A stretch of 64,000 nucleotides of DNA from Pseudomonas helleri (GTDB lineage: Bacteria; Pseudomonadota; Gammaproteobacteria; Pseudomonadales; Pseudomonadaceae), in contig NZ_WIWC01000018.1 in NCBI RefSeq assembly GCF_009600315.1, forward strand, positions 20,622 to 84,621. Reading direction: 5' to 3'. The notes below the pieces were generated by a model that saw only the letters and a list, made by a program, of their open reading frames with translations, did not search any database and was not told the DNA's origin. Every line of letters begins with the position of its first letter. The first letter of the stretch is position 1. The translations under genes were made by a program, and so were the position numbers. Below are positions 7,796 through 18,407 of the stretch, piece by piece.

Positions 7796-9136
7796 TTAGT
7801 GCGCCAGCGCTGCGCGACTGATGGCGCGGCGACGTGCCCGGCCATTGCCCAGAATCGCCAGCGCGGCAAAAAAGGCCGGCACCGAGAGCATCGCAAACAG
7901 TAACGGCAAGCCCAGCCCAAGGCTGAGCACGGCACCGCCGATCAGCGAGCCGAAGATGGCGCCGAAGCGGCCAATGCCGAGCATCCAGCTGACCCCGGTG
8001 GCGCGGCAATCAGTCGGGTAAAAACCCGGCGCAAAGGCGTTAAGCCCGGTCTGCGCGCCGCTCATGCAAAAGCCCGCGGCAATCACGCCCACGGCCAACA
8101 GGCTGGACTCCAGACTGAACGCGCCGAGCAGCAGAATAAACGCGCCGCCCAAGGCATAGGACGTGGCGATCACGGCGTTGGGGTTGTGCCGGTCCATCGC
8201 CCAGCCCACCACAATGGCACCCACGGTGCCGCCAATCTGGAACAGCCCGGTGATGGTCGCCGCCCGTTCGATGGACAAACCACCGTCGCGCAGCAAGGTC
8301 GGCATCCAGCCCATGGTCAGGTAGATCACCAAAAGGCCCATGAAATACGTCAGCCACAGAGCCAGCGTGCCAAAGCGGTATTGGTCGGTGAACAACATAC
8401 GCACCGGTGCTTTGTGTTGTACCTGAGGTTCGGACATGACAAAGCGTGTGGCCGCCGTAAAGGTGCCGCCCAACTTGTTCAGCACGTTAGCGATTTGACT
8501 GGCTGAGGCATTGTGCGCCGCCAAAAACCGTGCGGATTCGGGCAGCAACAGCCACAGGAAGGGCAACAGCAGCAACGGCATGATCCCGCCAAACAGCAAC
8601 ACCGACTGCCAGCCGTGGCTGGGGATCAGCCAAGCGGCGACAAAACCGCCCAGCCCCGAGCCCATATTGAAGCCGGTGAACATGATGGTGATGAACAACG
8701 CACGGTTGCGCTCAGGCAGGTATTCGGCCAACAGCGTGGTGGTGTTGGGCAACGCGGCACCCAGCGCCACGCCGGTCAGCAAACGCAGGAACGCCAGTTC
8801 ATAGGGGTTGCGGGCGAAGGCGCAAGCCAGGCTCAAGATGCTGAAGCCGGTGACCGCAAACAGCATGATTCTCTTGCGACCCAAACGGTCCGCGTAGGGG
8901 CCCGCGGTCAGTGCGCCGATGGCCAGACCGACCATACCGGCACTCATCACCGGGCCAAATGCAGCCCGCGACAGACCCCATTCCTGAATCAGCGACGGCG
9001 CGACAAAGCCCATCACTGCCACATCAAAGCCGTCGAACAGCACCACGAAAAAACACAGTGCCAGAATCAGCCACTGGTATTTGGCCACGGGCCTGTCGTC
9101 GATCCAGGCTTTTATATCGACCGTTTCGAGAGTCAT
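7796..9136 (-). CDS. galT: Gallate MFS transporter (AAHS family)
   Basis: The approximately 446-residue major facilitator protein has twelve predicted hydrophobic segments. The conserved aromatic acid:H+ symporter motif is VLFDGFDVAVMGF in helix 1, with the Asp used by PcaK-type carriers. The loop 2-3 motif is GPYADRLGRKRIML, and a second-half loop reads VGWAMDRHNPN. These mark the aromatic acid/H+ symporter family. The start was set at the ATG of MTLETVDIKAW because AAGGTG lies seven bases upstream; an in-frame GTG three codons earlier overlaps that site. A poly-A/T AAnAAnAA motif overlaps the ribosome site. It is upstream of galA. Confidence 0.9.
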   Translation of the reverse strand: MTLETVDIKAWIDDRPVAKYQWLILALCFFVVLFDGFDVAVMGFVAPSLIQEWGLSRAAFGPVMSAGMVGLAIGALTAGPYADRLGRKRIMLFAVTGFSILSLACAFARNPYELAFLRLLTGVALGAALPNTTTLLAEYLPERNRALFITIMFTGFNMGSGLGGFVAAWLIPSHGWQSVLLFGGIMPLLLLPFLWLLLPESARFLAAHNASASQIANVLNKLGGTFTAATRFVMSEPQVQHKAPVRMLFTDQYRFGTLALWLTYFMGLLVIYLTMGWMPTLLRDGGLSIERAATITGLFQIGGTVGAIVVGWAMDRHNPNAVIATSYALGGAFILLLGAFSLESSLLAVGVIAAGFCMSGAQTGLNAFAPGFYPTDCRATGVSWMLGIGRFGAIFGSLIGGAVLSLGLGLPLLFAMLSVPAFFAALAILGNGRARRRAISRAALAH

Positions 9137-9146
9137 ATTTTTCACC

Positions 9147-9157
9147 TTATTATTTTT
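9147..9157 (-). promoter_or_regulatory. Candidate Crc/Hfq site at galT start
   Basis: The coding strand reads AAAAATAATAA immediately upstream of and overlapping the AAGGTG ribosome site of galT. It offers overlapping AAnAAnAA matches, the catabolite activity motif bound by Hfq/Crc. Inferred from motif and position only. Confidence 0.5.
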
Positions 9158-9269
9158 GTAGTCATACCGATGGGTGCAGACACCAACGCGACTTCAGACA
9201 GCAGCCACACCCTCGAATCCTGGGCGTGACTCTAAAGCCGCACGGGCCTTCCCCGCCTCTGGGAAATCC

Positions 9270-9313
9270 TTAAGCGGGTATCGGTTTTACTTATCAGGTG
9301 ATGTTAAGCGGGT
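9270..9313. promoter_or_regulatory. Direct repeat upstream of galT
   Basis: TTAAGCGGGT occurs twice in the same orientation (9270-9279 and 9304-9313), 34 bases apart, in the 200-base gap between the tannase stop and galT. It may mark a regulator site or promoter for galT. No protein is assigned. Confidence 0.3.
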
Positions 9314-9336
9314 CCCTCACGTCTTGGCCCACACCC

Positions 9337-11073
9337 TTAGCGTTGCAGCGGCGCATAGGGGGTAAAGAAGTCCGAGCCCATCCATTGCGGTGTTTTTTCA
9401 TCCGCGCTGGCCTTGCCAGGTACGTAACTGTCGGCTGATTTCACATCGCCTTTGCCGTCATACACCGCCACATCCGGGTACGGGAACACCAGACGCGTGC
9501 GCCCTTCGTTGGCCGGGTCTTGCGCCACCTCAGGTATCAGCGGTTTTTTCTCGGCATTGGCCGGCAGGTTGGTCGGCGCGCCGAACTCGCTGGGGCCCGA
9601 CTGTGTACTGCTGGCTTGCAGGGTCACGATGGCACCCGGCGCTTGGCCTTTTTCAACCCATGACATCATCGGCGTCAGCAGGTCGAGCAGGCTTGGGCCT
9701 TCACCACCGGCGCAGTGGTAAACGCCCGGCAACAGGTACAGGCGCTCAAAGGACTCGGCCTTCGATTTACCCATCTGCACCTCTAACGCTTGGTGATAAG
9801 CGATGGTGTTCAGCGGCGAGATATGCGGGTCGGCCCAGCCGTGCCACAGGATCAGCTTGCCGCCACGCTGCGCGAACGCCGACAAATCCGGGTTGGTGGC
9901 GTCGTACAACGGGTGCAGCGGGCGCAGTTGATCAAAGGTGCTGCGATCGAACTTGACGTCCGCCAAGCTGAAATCCGACCCCGGGTTGTGCTCGAAAGCC
10001 AGATTGCGCAACGCATCCAGCGCCATTTTTTCGCTGTTGATCGGCTGATCGACGCTGTCTGGTACAAACACCCCGGCCCACGCCAACTCGGAACCCGGCT
10101 GCGGCCCGGCGATGGTCAGGCGTTCGCCGCTCGCAGGATCACGCGGGCCTTCATAAAAGCGCCGCGCCGCGTTGACTTCTGCGGTCGTCAGGCAAGCCGA
10201 AGTGTCCGTGGCTGACGCCTTGCACTGCACCACGCCGGGGTCAAAATGGCAGGCCCGAGGGTCGCTGATCAGGCCATCGACCTGACCGTCCAGCCCGTCG
10301 CACTGTTGCAATACCGCCTTGTGCAGGATCGGCAAACGCGACGCGATCAAAATCGCCTTGCCCTGCTCGTCCGTATTGGAGCGCGCCTGCCAGGCGTGAT
10401 AGATCGAGTTCTGCACCTGAAAATTCAGGGCCGGGGCCCCGGCGATAATGCCGTTGAAATCGTCCGGGTAACGCTGGGCTTCCATCAAGGCCTCGCGCCC
10501 GCCATCGGAACACCCGGTGAAATAGGCATACGTCGGCTGTTGCCCGTAGAACGTGGCGATCAGTTTTTTCGCCGCCAGCGCCGTCAGGTGCACGCCTCGG
10601 TGGGCGAAGTCTGCGCGCTTCTGCGGGTCGTTGCCCCAACTGTTGTCCATGCCTTCATGGCCCATATCGGTGGCCGCCAGAACAAAGCCGCCACTGTTGA
10701 GTGGCGCACAGCTGTCCGCCGCGCCCACCTGCATCGAAATTCGCCCGCACAGGCCGCCGCAGCCGACTTGCAGGTAGCGCTGAGTCCAGGTGTGGGTCGG
10801 CAGGATGACTTTGAAACCGATGCTGGGCGCCAGCGTGCCCTGCACTTCGCAGGCGGTGATGCCGTCGGTGGTGGTTTCGCTGGCCGAAAGCACTTGGCTG
10901 CCTTTGCCGCCGATGGGCTGCAAATCCGTCTGAGTCAGGGCCGCGCAACTGATGGCGGGTTTGACCACGGGCAGCGCCGCGATGGGCATTTGGGCATGGG
11001 CCAAACTGGGCAATTGCAGGAGAAGCACTGTGCTGCCGAGTAATAACCGGCGCAGGGTTTGAAGGGCGATCAT
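9337..11073 (-). CDS. Secreted tannase/feruloyl esterase-family hydrolase
   Basis: The 578-residue protein has a signal peptide (about residues 1-27, ending SLAHAQ). It shows the tannase/feruloyl esterase (PF07519) pattern. The nucleophile motif is TGCSDGGREALMEAQRYP. The Asp lies in LILWHGWADPHISP and the catalytic His-Cys in LLPGVYHCAGGEG. This is the CS-D-HC arrangement in which a disulfide links the Cys next to Ser and His. Such enzymes split galloyl or feruloyl esters in the periplasm or outside the cell. Lying beside the gallate pathway, tannin or gallate-ester hydrolysis is the natural role (inference). AGGAGC lies upstream of the ATG. It follows the efflux operon on the same strand after a 97-base gap. 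Confidence 0.85.
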   Translation of the reverse strand: MIALQTLRRLLLGSTVLLLQLPSLAHAQMPIAALPVVKPAISCAALTQTDLQPIGGKGSQVLSASETTTDGITACEVQGTLAPSIGFKVILPTHTWTQRYLQVGCGGLCGRISMQVGAADSCAPLNSGGFVLAATDMGHEGMDNSWGNDPQKRADFAHRGVHLTALAAKKLIATFYGQQPTYAYFTGCSDGGREALMEAQRYPDDFNGIIAGAPALNFQVQNSIYHAWQARSNTDEQGKAILIASRLPILHKAVLQQCDGLDGQVDGLISDPRACHFDPGVVQCKASATDTSACLTTAEVNAARRFYEGPRDPASGERLTIAGPQPGSELAWAGVFVPDSVDQPINSEKMALDALRNLAFEHNPGSDFSLADVKFDRSTFDQLRPLHPLYDATNPDLSAFAQRGGKLILWHGWADPHISPLNTIAYHQALEVQMGKSKAESFERLYLLPGVYHCAGGEGPSLLDLLTPMMSWVEKGQAPGAIVTLQASSTQSGPSEFGAPTNLPANAEKKPLIPEVAQDPANEGRTRLVFPYPDVAVYDGKGDVKSADSYVPGKASADEKTPQWMGSDFFTPYAPLQR

Positions 11074-11113
11074 GACAGCTCCTTTTCAATGAAATATCCG
11101 ACGTAAAACCTGT

Positions 11114-11150
11114 AGTCGCTGCCGAAGGCTGCGATCGGTTGCGCAGCGAC
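11114..11150. repeat. REP-like inverted repeat
   Basis: Arms GTCGCTGC (11114-11121) and GCAGCGAC (11143-11150) enclose a GC-rich core between the outer-membrane factor gene and the tannase gene. The sequence resembles the Pseudomonas REP elements seen elsewhere here. It could attenuate read-through from the pump operon into tannase. Confidence 0.5.
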
Positions 11151-11170
11151 CGTAAAAGGTAGGCCTGCAC

Positions 11171-12544
11171 TCAGTTCCAGCCACCGCCCAGCACTTTGTA
11201 TAACGTCACGCGGTTGCTTTGTTCGGCCAGTCGCAGGGTGATCAGGTCTTGTTCGGCGCTGTACAGCGAACGCTGGGACACCAGCGCTTCAAGGAAGCTT
11301 TGCGAGCCTCCCCGGTACAACGCATCCGACAGTTCGTAGCTTTTGCGGCTGGCTTCGGTCAGCGCTTGCTGGGCGCTCAGGCGCTGGTCCAGGGTGCTGC
11401 GCACCGCCAGTGCATCGGCCACTTCCTTGAACGCGGTCTGCAAGGTCAACTGGTAGGTCTGCTCCTGAATTTGGCGCTCCACTTTGGCTGAGTCCAGCGT
11501 AGCCCGATTACTGCCCGCGTCGAAGATCGGCAGGCTGATGCTCGGCGCAAAACTCCACGCGCCGCTGCCGGCCTTGAACAGGCTCGACAGGCTGGTGCTG
11601 GCTGACCCGGCACCGGCGGTCAGGGTGATGCTGGGGAAGAACGCTGCCCGCGCCGCGCCAATGTCGATGTTGGCGGACATCAAGGTATGTTCAGCGGCCA
11701 GTACGTCCGGGCGACGCTGCAACAAGGTGGACGGCAACTCGGCTGGCACTTGCACCAGCATCGCCGCCGATTCCAGGCTGTCGCCCGGCAGCAGGTTGGC
11801 CGGGATGTCGCTGCCCACTAACAGGCGCAGCGCATTCTGATCTTGCAGCACCTGACTGGCGTACTCGGCCACATCGACCCGCGCCGATTCCACGGTGGTT
11901 TGCGCCTCAGAGACCGCCAGCCCCGATGAACCGCCCAAACCATGGCTGCGCTGGGTCAGTTCGTAGGTGGACTGCTGGCTGGTCAGCGTCTCTTGCGCCA
12001 ACTTCAGGCGCTCGTTGTCCGCCGCCAACGTCAACCATGCGGTGCCCACTTCGGCGACCATGCTGATCTGGGTGCTGCGCCGGGTTTCGGTCAGCGCCAG
12101 ATAGGATTGCAGCGCTTCGTCCTGAAGGTTTTTGACCCGCCCGAATACGTCCACTTCATAGCTGCTCAACCCCAGTTCGGCACTGTAGCTGTGGCTGGTG
12201 CTGCTGTTGGCCCGGCTGGAACTGCCGCTGACGCTGGCGTCGATCCCCGGAAACGAGGCGGCACGCTGGATGCGGTATTGCGCCTGAGCCTTTCCGATAT
12301 TCAGGCTGGCCACCCGCAGGTCGCGGTTGTTGGCCAAGGCCAGGGTCTGCAACTGCGCCAGCCGCGGATCGGTAAAAAACTGCTGCCATTGAATGTCCGC
12401 CGCCACCTGCCCTTTGGGCGTGCTGGCACCCGGCAGCCATTGCTCGGCCACCGGTGCTTGCGGGCGCTCATATTCAGGCGCCAGATTGATGCAGCCAGCC
12501 AGCAGCGCGAAAACGGCCAGCAGCGGCCAACGAAAGCGACTCAT
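11171..12544 (-). CDS. RND efflux outer-membrane factor (OprM/NodT-type lipoprotein)
   Basis: The 457-residue protein has a lipoprotein signal (lipobox LLAGC at residues 15-19). Two outer-membrane efflux repeats (PF02321) follow: a first half with [20 protein letters not shown] and a second with [20 protein letters not shown]. The C-terminal alpha-helical half reads [20 protein letters not shown]. It forms the trimeric TolC-like exit duct of the pump encoded just upstream. Its ATG overlaps the pump gene's stop by four bases, so the three genes are one operon. Length matches OprM/NodT-family proteins (around 460-480). Confidence 0.9.
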   Translation of the reverse strand: MSRFRWPLLAVFALLAGCINLAPEYERPQAPVAEQWLPGASTPKGQVAADIQWQQFFTDPRLAQLQTLALANNRDLRVASLNIGKAQAQYRIQRAASFPGIDASVSGSSSRANSSTSHSYSAELGLSSYEVDVFGRVKNLQDEALQSYLALTETRRSTQISMVAEVGTAWLTLAADNERLKLAQETLTSQQSTYELTQRSHGLGGSSGLAVSEAQTTVESARVDVAEYASQVLQDQNALRLLVGSDIPANLLPGDSLESAAMLVQVPAELPSTLLQRRPDVLAAEHTLMSANIDIGAARAAFFPSITLTAGAGSASTSLSSLFKAGSGAWSFAPSISLPIFDAGSNRATLDSAKVERQIQEQTYQLTLQTAFKEVADALAVRSTLDQRLSAQQALTEASRKSYELSDALYRGGSQSFLEALVSQRSLYSAEQDLITLRLAEQSNRVTLYKVLGGGWN

Positions 12545-15500
12545 GCTTCACCTGTACGGTCAGTGGTGGGGGTCGACACGCGGCTGAAACGGCGGCGAAT
12601 CAACACGAAGAACAGCGGCACAAAGAAGATCCCCAGCACCGTGGCGCTGAACATGCCGCCCAGCACACCGGTGCCGATGGCCTGACGCCCGGCCGAACCT
12701 GCGCCGGAACTCATGGCCAGCGGCAACACGCCAAACATAAAGGCCAGCGAGGTCATCAAAATCGGCCGCAGGCGCTGGCGCACCGCGATCAGCGTGGCGT
12801 CGATCAAACTGTTGCCCTGCTCTTGCAGGTGCTTGGCGAATTCGACGATCAGAATGGCGTTCTTCGCCGCCAGCCCCACGGTGGTCAACAGCCCGACCTG
12901 AAAGTACACGTCATTGCTCAGGCCGCTAAAGCGGGTGGCCAACACTGCGCCCACTACGCCCAACGGCACCACCAGCATCACCGAAAACGGCACCGACCAG
13001 CTCTCGTACAACGCCGCCAGGCACAGGAACACAAACAGCACCGAAATCGCATACAGCAACGGCGCTTGCGAGCCGGACAGACGCAGTTGATAGGACTGCC
13101 CCGTCCATTCGTAGCTGATGCCTTCAGGCAGTTGCTTGATGATCGACTCCACAGCGTCCATCGCCACCCCGGAACTCACGCCCGGTGCCGGATCGCCCAC
13201 CACCTCCAGCGACGAACTGCCGTTGTAGCGTTCCAGCAGTGGCGACCCGGAAGTCCATGAGCTGCTGGCGAACGAGGAGAACGGCACCATTTCGTCATTG
13301 CTGTTGCGCACAAACCAATGATCAAGGTCGTCAGCCTGCATCCGCGACGAGGCCTGCCCTTGCACATAAACCTTTTTCACCCGGCCCTGATTGAGGAAGT
13401 CATTGACGTAACTGCCGCCCAACGCCGTGGATAACGTGGTGTTGATGTCGCTGGTGGTCAGGCTCAGCGCCCCGGCCTTGCGGTCATCAATCGTCACCTT
13501 GAGCTGCGGCGTGTCGTCCAGACCGTTGCTGCGCACGCCTTGCAGGCGCGGGTCTTGCTTGGCCAGCTCGATCAATTGTTCACGCGCCGCCACCAGCGCT
13601 TCATGGCCCAGCCCGGCGACGTCCTTGAGTTGCAAATCAAACCCGGAACTCTGTCCCAACCCGCGCACGGCCGGCGGCTGCATCACGAATACATCGGCAT
13701 CGCCGATGCTCGACAGCGCCTGCGTGGCGCGCTGCGCGATGGACGCAGAATCCTGCCCGGCGCCAGTGCGCTCGCTCCAGTCCTTGAGACGGATAAACGC
13801 CCGCGCCGAGTTCTGGCTGTTGCCGCCCATGCCCATGCCGGAAATGCTGATCATGGCCTCGACTTCCGGCTGTTGCAGGATGTAGCTCTCGAACTGTTTG
13901 AGCACCGCTTGAGTGCGGTCATCGGTGGCGCCCACCGGCAATTGCATCTGCGCCATGAGGATGCCCTGATCTTCATCGGGCAGGAACGAGGTGGGCAGCT
14001 TGATGTAGCCCACCGCCATCGCGGCGACCACCAACACGTAGACCATCAGGCTGCGGCCACTGCGCTGCAAAATCTTGCCGACGACGGCTTGATACGCCTG
14101 CGCGCCGCGCTCAAAGGTGCGGTTGAACCAGCCGAAGAAACCGGTCTGCGGGCCGTGCCCGTTAGGGTCAACCGGCTTGAGCAAGGTTGCGCACAGGGCC
14201 GGGGTCAAGGTCATGGCCACCAGCACCGAGAGCACCATCGCCGACACAATCGTCACTGAAAACTGGCGGTAGATAATCCCGGTCGAACCGCTGAAAAACG
14301 CCATGGGAATAAACACCGCGCTCAGCACCAGAGCGATACCGATCAAGGCGCTGGTGATTTCATCCATCGACTGACGCGTCGCCTCCAGCGGCGACAAGCC
14401 CTTCTCGCTCATCACCCGCTCGGCGTTTTCCACCACCACAATGGCGTCATCCACCAGCAAGCCGATGGCCAATACCATGGCAAACATGGTCAGGGTGTTG
14501 ATCGAGTAACCAAATATCGCCAGCACACCAAAGGTGCCCAGCAGCACCACCGGCACGGTAATCGCCGGGATCAGCGTGGCGCGAAAATTCTGCAGGAACA
14601 GGAACATGATCAGCACCACCAGCACGATGGCCTCACCCAGCGACTTGACCACTTCTTCGATGGACAGGCTGACAAACGGCGTGGTGTCGTAGGCGATCAC
14701 GTTTTTGAGCTGCATTTCACTCGGGTAGTACGGTTCCAGCTCGGCCAGCTTGGCCTTGACCGCTTCACCGACTTTCAGCGCATTGGCGCCGGTGGCCAGT
14801 TGCACGCCCATGGCGGCGGACGGTTTTCCATTAAGGGCCGAGTTGACGTCATAGCTGTCACTGCCCAGCTCGACCGTGGCCACCTCACCGAGCAACACCA
14901 CGGCACCGGCGCTGTTGGACTTGACCACCACATTGCGAAATTCTTCAGCGGTTTGCAGCTTGCTGCGCGCGGTGATGGTGGCGTTGAGTTGCTGCCCGGC
15001 CGTTGCCGGCAAAGCGCCGAGCTGGCCCGCAGAGACTTCAGTGTTTTGTGCTTCCAGCGCCGTGCTCACATCGGACGGCATCAGCGAATATTTTTCCAGC
15101 AGTGCCGGGTCCAGCCAGATGCGCATGGCGTAGCCCGAACCCATGGCCTTGACCTCGCCCACGCCGTCGATGCGGCTGATGGAGTCGAGCAAGGTGCTGG
15201 AGATGTAATCGCCAATCTGCGTGCCGGTCACGCTCGGGTTATCCGAGGCCAGCGCGGCAATCATCAAAAAGTCCGAGCCACCCTTGGTCACGGTCAGGCC
15301 TTCGCTCTGCACCGAGCTGGGCAGGCGCGATTCCACTTGCTGGAGTTTGTTTTGCACCTGCATCTGCGCGACGTCGGGGTCAGTGCCAGCTTCAAAGGTG
15401 AGGTTGATACTGGCGCTGCCCGCCGAGCTGCTGGAGGCCGACATGTAGGTCAGCTTGTCGATACCGGTCATTTGCTGCTCGATCACCTGAGTCACCGAGT

Positions 15501-15681
15501 CCTCCACCGTCTTGGCCGAAGCACCGGTGTAGGTGGCGGCGATTTTCACCGTCGGCGGGGCAATGTCCGGGTACTGTTCAAGGGGCAATTGGGTGATCGA
15601 CAGCGCGCCCGCGAGCATGATCACAATGGCAATCACCCAGGCGAAAATCGGCCGATCAATAAAGAAACGCGCCATGTTCAA
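12541..15681 (-). CDS. RND multidrug efflux pump, HAE1 family inner-membrane component
   Basis: The 1046-residue protein begins [20 protein letters not shown], the typical AcrB/MexB N-terminus. Twelve transmembrane segments occur as a first helix, a periplasmic loop, a cluster, a second loop and a second cluster. The proton-relay Asp pair is visible in [20 protein letters not shown]. AcrB-type sequences [10 protein letters not shown] and [19 protein letters not shown] also occur. It is a proton-driven exporter of amphiphilic compounds that works as a trimer with the adaptor and duct. It overlaps the adaptor gene and the duct gene by four bases each. The substrate cannot be read from sequence; phenolics are suggested only by the neighbours. 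Confidence 0.93.
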   Translation of the reverse strand: MNMARFFIDRPIFAWVIAIVIMLAGALSITQLPLEQYPDIAPPTVKIAATYTGASAKTVEDSVTQVIEQQMTGIDKLTYMSASSSSAGSASINLTFEAGTDPDVAQMQVQNKLQQVESRLPSSVQSEGLTVTKGGSDFLMIAALASDNPSVTGTQIGDYISSTLLDSISRIDGVGEVKAMGSGYAMRIWLDPALLEKYSLMPSDVSTALEAQNTEVSAGQLGALPATAGQQLNATITARSKLQTAEEFRNVVVKSNSAGAVVLLGEVATVELGSDSYDVNSALNGKPSAAMGVQLATGANALKVGEAVKAKLAELEPYYPSEMQLKNVIAYDTTPFVSLSIEEVVKSLGEAIVLVVLIMFLFLQNFRATLIPAITVPVVLLGTFGVLAIFGYSINTLTMFAMVLAIGLLVDDAIVVVENAERVMSEKGLSPLEATRQSMDEITSALIGIALVLSAVFIPMAFFSGSTGIIYRQFSVTIVSAMVLSVLVAMTLTPALCATLLKPVDPNGHGPQTGFFGWFNRTFERGAQAYQAVVGKILQRSGRSLMVYVLVVAAMAVGYIKLPTSFLPDEDQGILMAQMQLPVGATDDRTQAVLKQFESYILQQPEVEAMISISGMGMGGNSQNSARAFIRLKDWSERTGAGQDSASIAQRATQALSSIGDADVFVMQPPAVRGLGQSSGFDLQLKDVAGLGHEALVAAREQLIELAKQDPRLQGVRSNGLDDTPQLKVTIDDRKAGALSLTTSDINTTLSTALGGSYVNDFLNQGRVKKVYVQGQASSRMQADDLDHWFVRNSNDEMVPFSSFASSSWTSGSPLLERYNGSSSLEVVGDPAPGVSSGVAMDAVESIIKQLPEGISYEWTGQSYQLRLSGSQAPLLYAISVLFVFLCLAALYESWSVPFSVMLVVPLGVVGAVLATRFSGLSNDVYFQVGLLTTVGLAAKNAILIVEFAKHLQEQGNSLIDATLIAVRQRLRPILMTSLAFMFGVLPLAMSSGAGSAGRQAIGTGVLGGMFSATVLGIFFVPLFFVLIRRRFSRVSTPTTDRTGEA

Positions 15682-16874
15682 CCCTCCTTGGCAATTGCAG
15701 TGGGCGCCGCACGGGTCGGCAGCGAACGGGTTTCGCTGTTTTGTGCCAATACCTCGTTGCCCACTCGGACTTTCTGCCCGCCCTCGACAATCACCTGATC
15801 ACCGGCATTCAACCCGGAGGTGACCCACCATTGATTGCCCACGGCACGGTCAATGGTCAGCACGCGCTGTTCGACTTTGCCCGCGACCACTACCAGCACC
15901 GAGGTCACGCCACTGGCGCTGCGGATGACGGCTTTTTGCGGGATCAAAATGGCTTTGTCGTCGATGGCCTGATCCAGCACGGCGCGCACATACATGCCCG
16001 GCAACAACAGGTGATCGGGGTTGGGGAACACGGCGCGCAGGGTCACGGTGCCGGTGCCTTCAGTGACGGTGACGCCGCTGAATTTGAGGCTGCCGGCATG
16101 GTTGTAGGTGCTGCCATCATCGAGCTTGAGCAGCACCGGGGTTTCGCCCTGACCATTGTTTTGCAGGGTGCCGCTGGCCAGATCGCGTTTGAGACGCAGC
16201 AACTCGCTGGTCGACTGGGTGACGTCGACATAGATCGGGTCCAGTTGCTGCACGGTGGTCAGTGCGGTGTCCTGACTGGCCACCACCAAAGCGCCGGGGG
16301 TCACGGTAGAGGTTTCGATGCGGCCACTGAGCGGCGAACTGATGCGCGTGTAAGCCAGATTGATGCGCGCGGTTTCAACGTCGGCCAAGGCCACTTGCAG
16401 GTCGGCCTCGGCGGTTTGCAGGCTGACCTGCGCGTCTTCATTGTCTTGTTGGCTGATGGCATCGATCTTCGCCAGTTGCGCATCGCGACGGGCCGTGGCC
16501 TGGGTGGACTTCAACGTGGCGCGGGCCTTGGCGGCGGTGGCCTGCGTCTGGGTAAAGGCCGCCTTGTACGGCGCCGCGTCAATTTGATACAGCGCCTCAC
16601 CGGCCTTGACCTCGGCCCCTTCGACAAACAGGCGCTGCTGCACAATGCCACTGACCTGCGGACGGATCTGCGCAACCATAAAGGCTTGGGTGCGCCCGGC
16701 CAGTTCAGTGGTCAGCGCCTGAGGTTGCGGTTGCACGGTCAGCACCGACACCTTGGGGGTCTGCGCAACGGGGGCGGAATCACCCGCCGAACAGCCGCTC
16801 AGCACAATAAGCAGCAGTAACGACACCACCACGGCGGCGGTGACCAAGGATTTGGTAAAGAGTTTGAACGACAT
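15678..16874 (-). CDS. RND efflux periplasmic adaptor (membrane fusion lipoprotein)
   Basis: The 398-residue protein begins [20 protein letters not shown] and carries a lipobox (VLSGC). Further along come the biotinyl-lipoyl half motif ([20 protein letters not shown]), an alpha-hairpin coiled coil of about residues 90-165, and the second lipoyl half ([21 protein letters not shown]). It joins the inner-membrane pump to the outer-membrane duct. The start was placed at ATG 16874, which has AGAGG six bases upstream; an in-frame ATG 11 codons earlier lacks one. It is the first gene of the pump operon and is divergent from the two-component genes by about 110 bases, a likely site of regulator binding. 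Confidence 0.9.
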   Translation of the reverse strand: MSFKLFTKSLVTAAVVVSLLLLIVLSGCSAGDSAPVAQTPKVSVLTVQPQPQALTTELAGRTQAFMVAQIRPQVSGIVQQRLFVEGAEVKAGEALYQIDAAPYKAAFTQTQATAAKARATLKSTQATARRDAQLAKIDAISQQDNEDAQVSLQTAEADLQVALADVETARINLAYTRISSPLSGRIETSTVTPGALVVASQDTALTTVQQLDPIYVDVTQSTSELLRLKRDLASGTLQNNGQGETPVLLKLDDGSTYNHAGSLKFSGVTVTEGTGTVTLRAVFPNPDHLLLPGMYVRAVLDQAIDDKAILIPQKAVIRSASGVTSVLVVVAGKVEQRVLTIDRAVGNQWWVTSGLNAGDQVIVEGGQKVRVGNEVLAQNSETRSLPTRAAPTAIAKEG

Positions 16875-16986
16875 ATCTGCCTCTGCATGACGGGGGGCGT
16901 TAGCCATGACCCATGCTGCGAGACAAATGTGCAGGAAAATTGAAGATTGTCTGCACGTCTTGAATCTTCGTCGTCCGGGGGCCTAA

Positions 16987-18405
16987 ATGAGCGGGTCATT
17001 CACCGACCCGCACGAGCCCATGAAACTGAGTATCTCCACCAAATTGTTTAGCGCGGTTCTGGCCAGCGTGTTGTTTGTGATCCTGAGCATGGGCCTGGCC
17101 ACCAGTTGGAGCTTTACCCGCGGCTTTCTCGGCTACCTCAATGAGCAGGCGCTGGAGCGCATGGCGCCGGTGTTGCCGCGTTTGGCCAGTGCTTATGAGC
17201 GCGAAGGCAGCTGGGAGTTTTTGCGTAACAAGCCAGACCGCTGGTTTGAAATCATGCGCCCTGACCACACCGATGAGCCGACGACCCATGACTTGCGAAT
17301 CCCTTCCGCCTCCGACCTGACCGGCGCGTTGTTTCGCATCGCCCTGCTCGATCAGGACAAAAAACGCGTGACGGGCTACCCGTCCATCGCCGATGACGCC
17401 CTGCTGCGCCCTATTGAAGTGGACGGCAAAGTCGTGGGCTGGCTGGCCGTTACGCCGTTTCAAAGCGTCACCGAGGCGGGTGGTTCACGCTTCCAGCAAT
17501 ACCAACTGCAAACCAGTCTGGCGATGGGTTTTGTGTCGCTGCTGCTGGCGATGCTGATTGCCTGGTGGATTGCCCGAACCTTGCTCGACCCGGTCAAACG
17601 CGTGGCCGCGGCGACCCATAAACTGGCCGCCGGGGAATACAGCAATCGGGTACAGGTGTCGTCCAATGACGAAGTGGGCCAATTGGCCCGCGACTTTAAC
17701 CAATTGGCCTATACCCTGGAACGTAACGAGAAAATGCGCCGCGAGTTTATGGCCGATGTGTCCCATGAACTGCGCACCCCACTGTCGGTGCTGCGCGGTG
17801 AACTGGAAGCCATTGAAGACGGTGTGCGCAGCCTTGATCACAGCTCCATGAAATCGCTGCAAGGTGAAGTCGGCATGCTCAGCAAGCTGGTGGACGATTT
17901 GTATGAGCTGTCCTTGGCCGACGTTGGTGCGCTGACCTACCGTAAAAGCCCATGCGACCTCAATGAGTTGTTGGAAACCGTGGTGGCGATGTTTCAGGAA
18001 CGCTGCAACGCGGCCGGATTGAAAGTTGAACTGAAACTACCGGAGCAGTCGCTGTTGCTTGAGGCGGATGCCAAGCGCCTGCAACAACTGTTTGGCAACC
18101 TGCTGGAAAACGCTGTGCGTTATACCGATGCGGGGGGCTTGTTAGTGATCAGCGCCAGCGCGGACGGCGACGACGTGCGGGTTAGCCTGATGGACTCGGG
18201 CCCTGGCGTCGACCCGCAACAACTGCCGCGCCTGTTCGAGCGCTTCTATCGCGGCGAGGCTTCGCGCAACCGCGCCAGTGGCGGTGCGGGGCTGGGGTTG
18301 GCGATCTGTCACAGCATCGTCCTTGCCCACGGCGGCAGTTTGACGGCCGATCATTCACCGCTGGGCGGCCTGTGGCTTAGCCTGCGTTTGCCACGCAAGG
18401 TGTAA
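16987..18405 (+). CDS. baeS: Sensor histidine kinase, BaeS-like
   Basis: The protein has up to 472 residues. An N-terminal membrane helix is followed by a short periplasmic domain with [20 protein letters not shown] and [20 protein letters not shown], which resembles the BaeS sensor region. A second helix is near residues 175-195. HAMP (about 195-245) precedes the phosphoacceptor motif [17 protein letters not shown], the N-box [14 protein letters not shown], and ATP-lid boxes DSGPGVDP and [14 protein letters not shown]. BaeSR systems induce RND pumps in response to envelope stress and plant phenolics such as tannin and indole (known in E. coli). Here it is divergent from such a pump. An alternative start at 17020 ([10 protein letters not shown]) is equally plausible. 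Confidence 0.8.
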   Translation: MSGSFTDPHEPMKLSISTKLFSAVLASVLFVILSMGLATSWSFTRGFLGYLNEQALERMAPVLPRLASAYEREGSWEFLRNKPDRWFEIMRPDHTDEPTTHDLRIPSASDLTGALFRIALLDQDKKRVTGYPSIADDALLRPIEVDGKVVGWLAVTPFQSVTEAGGSRFQQYQLQTSLAMGFVSLLLAMLIAWWIARTLLDPVKRVAAATHKLAAGEYSNRVQVSSNDEVGQLARDFNQLAYTLERNEKMRREFMADVSHELRTPLSVLRGELEAIEDGVRSLDHSSMKSLQGEVGMLSKLVDDLYELSLADVGALTYRKSPCDLNELLETVVAMFQERCNAAGLKVELKLPEQSLLLEADAKRLQQLFGNLLENAVRYTDAGGLLVISASADGDDVRVSLMDSGPGVDPQQLPRLFERFYRGEASRNRASGGAGLGLAICHSIVLAHGGSLTADHSPLGGLWLSLRLPRKV

Positions 18406-18407
18406 GC

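Noticed and set aside
14800..15798. 332-codon open frame on the plus strand opposite the RND pump gene
   Set aside because: It is antisense to a well-supported HAE1 pump; high GC keeps the opposite frame open. No family pattern or ribosome site.
15741..16820. 359-codon open frame opposite the adaptor gene
   Set aside because: Antisense shadow of the membrane fusion protein; no start signals or motifs.
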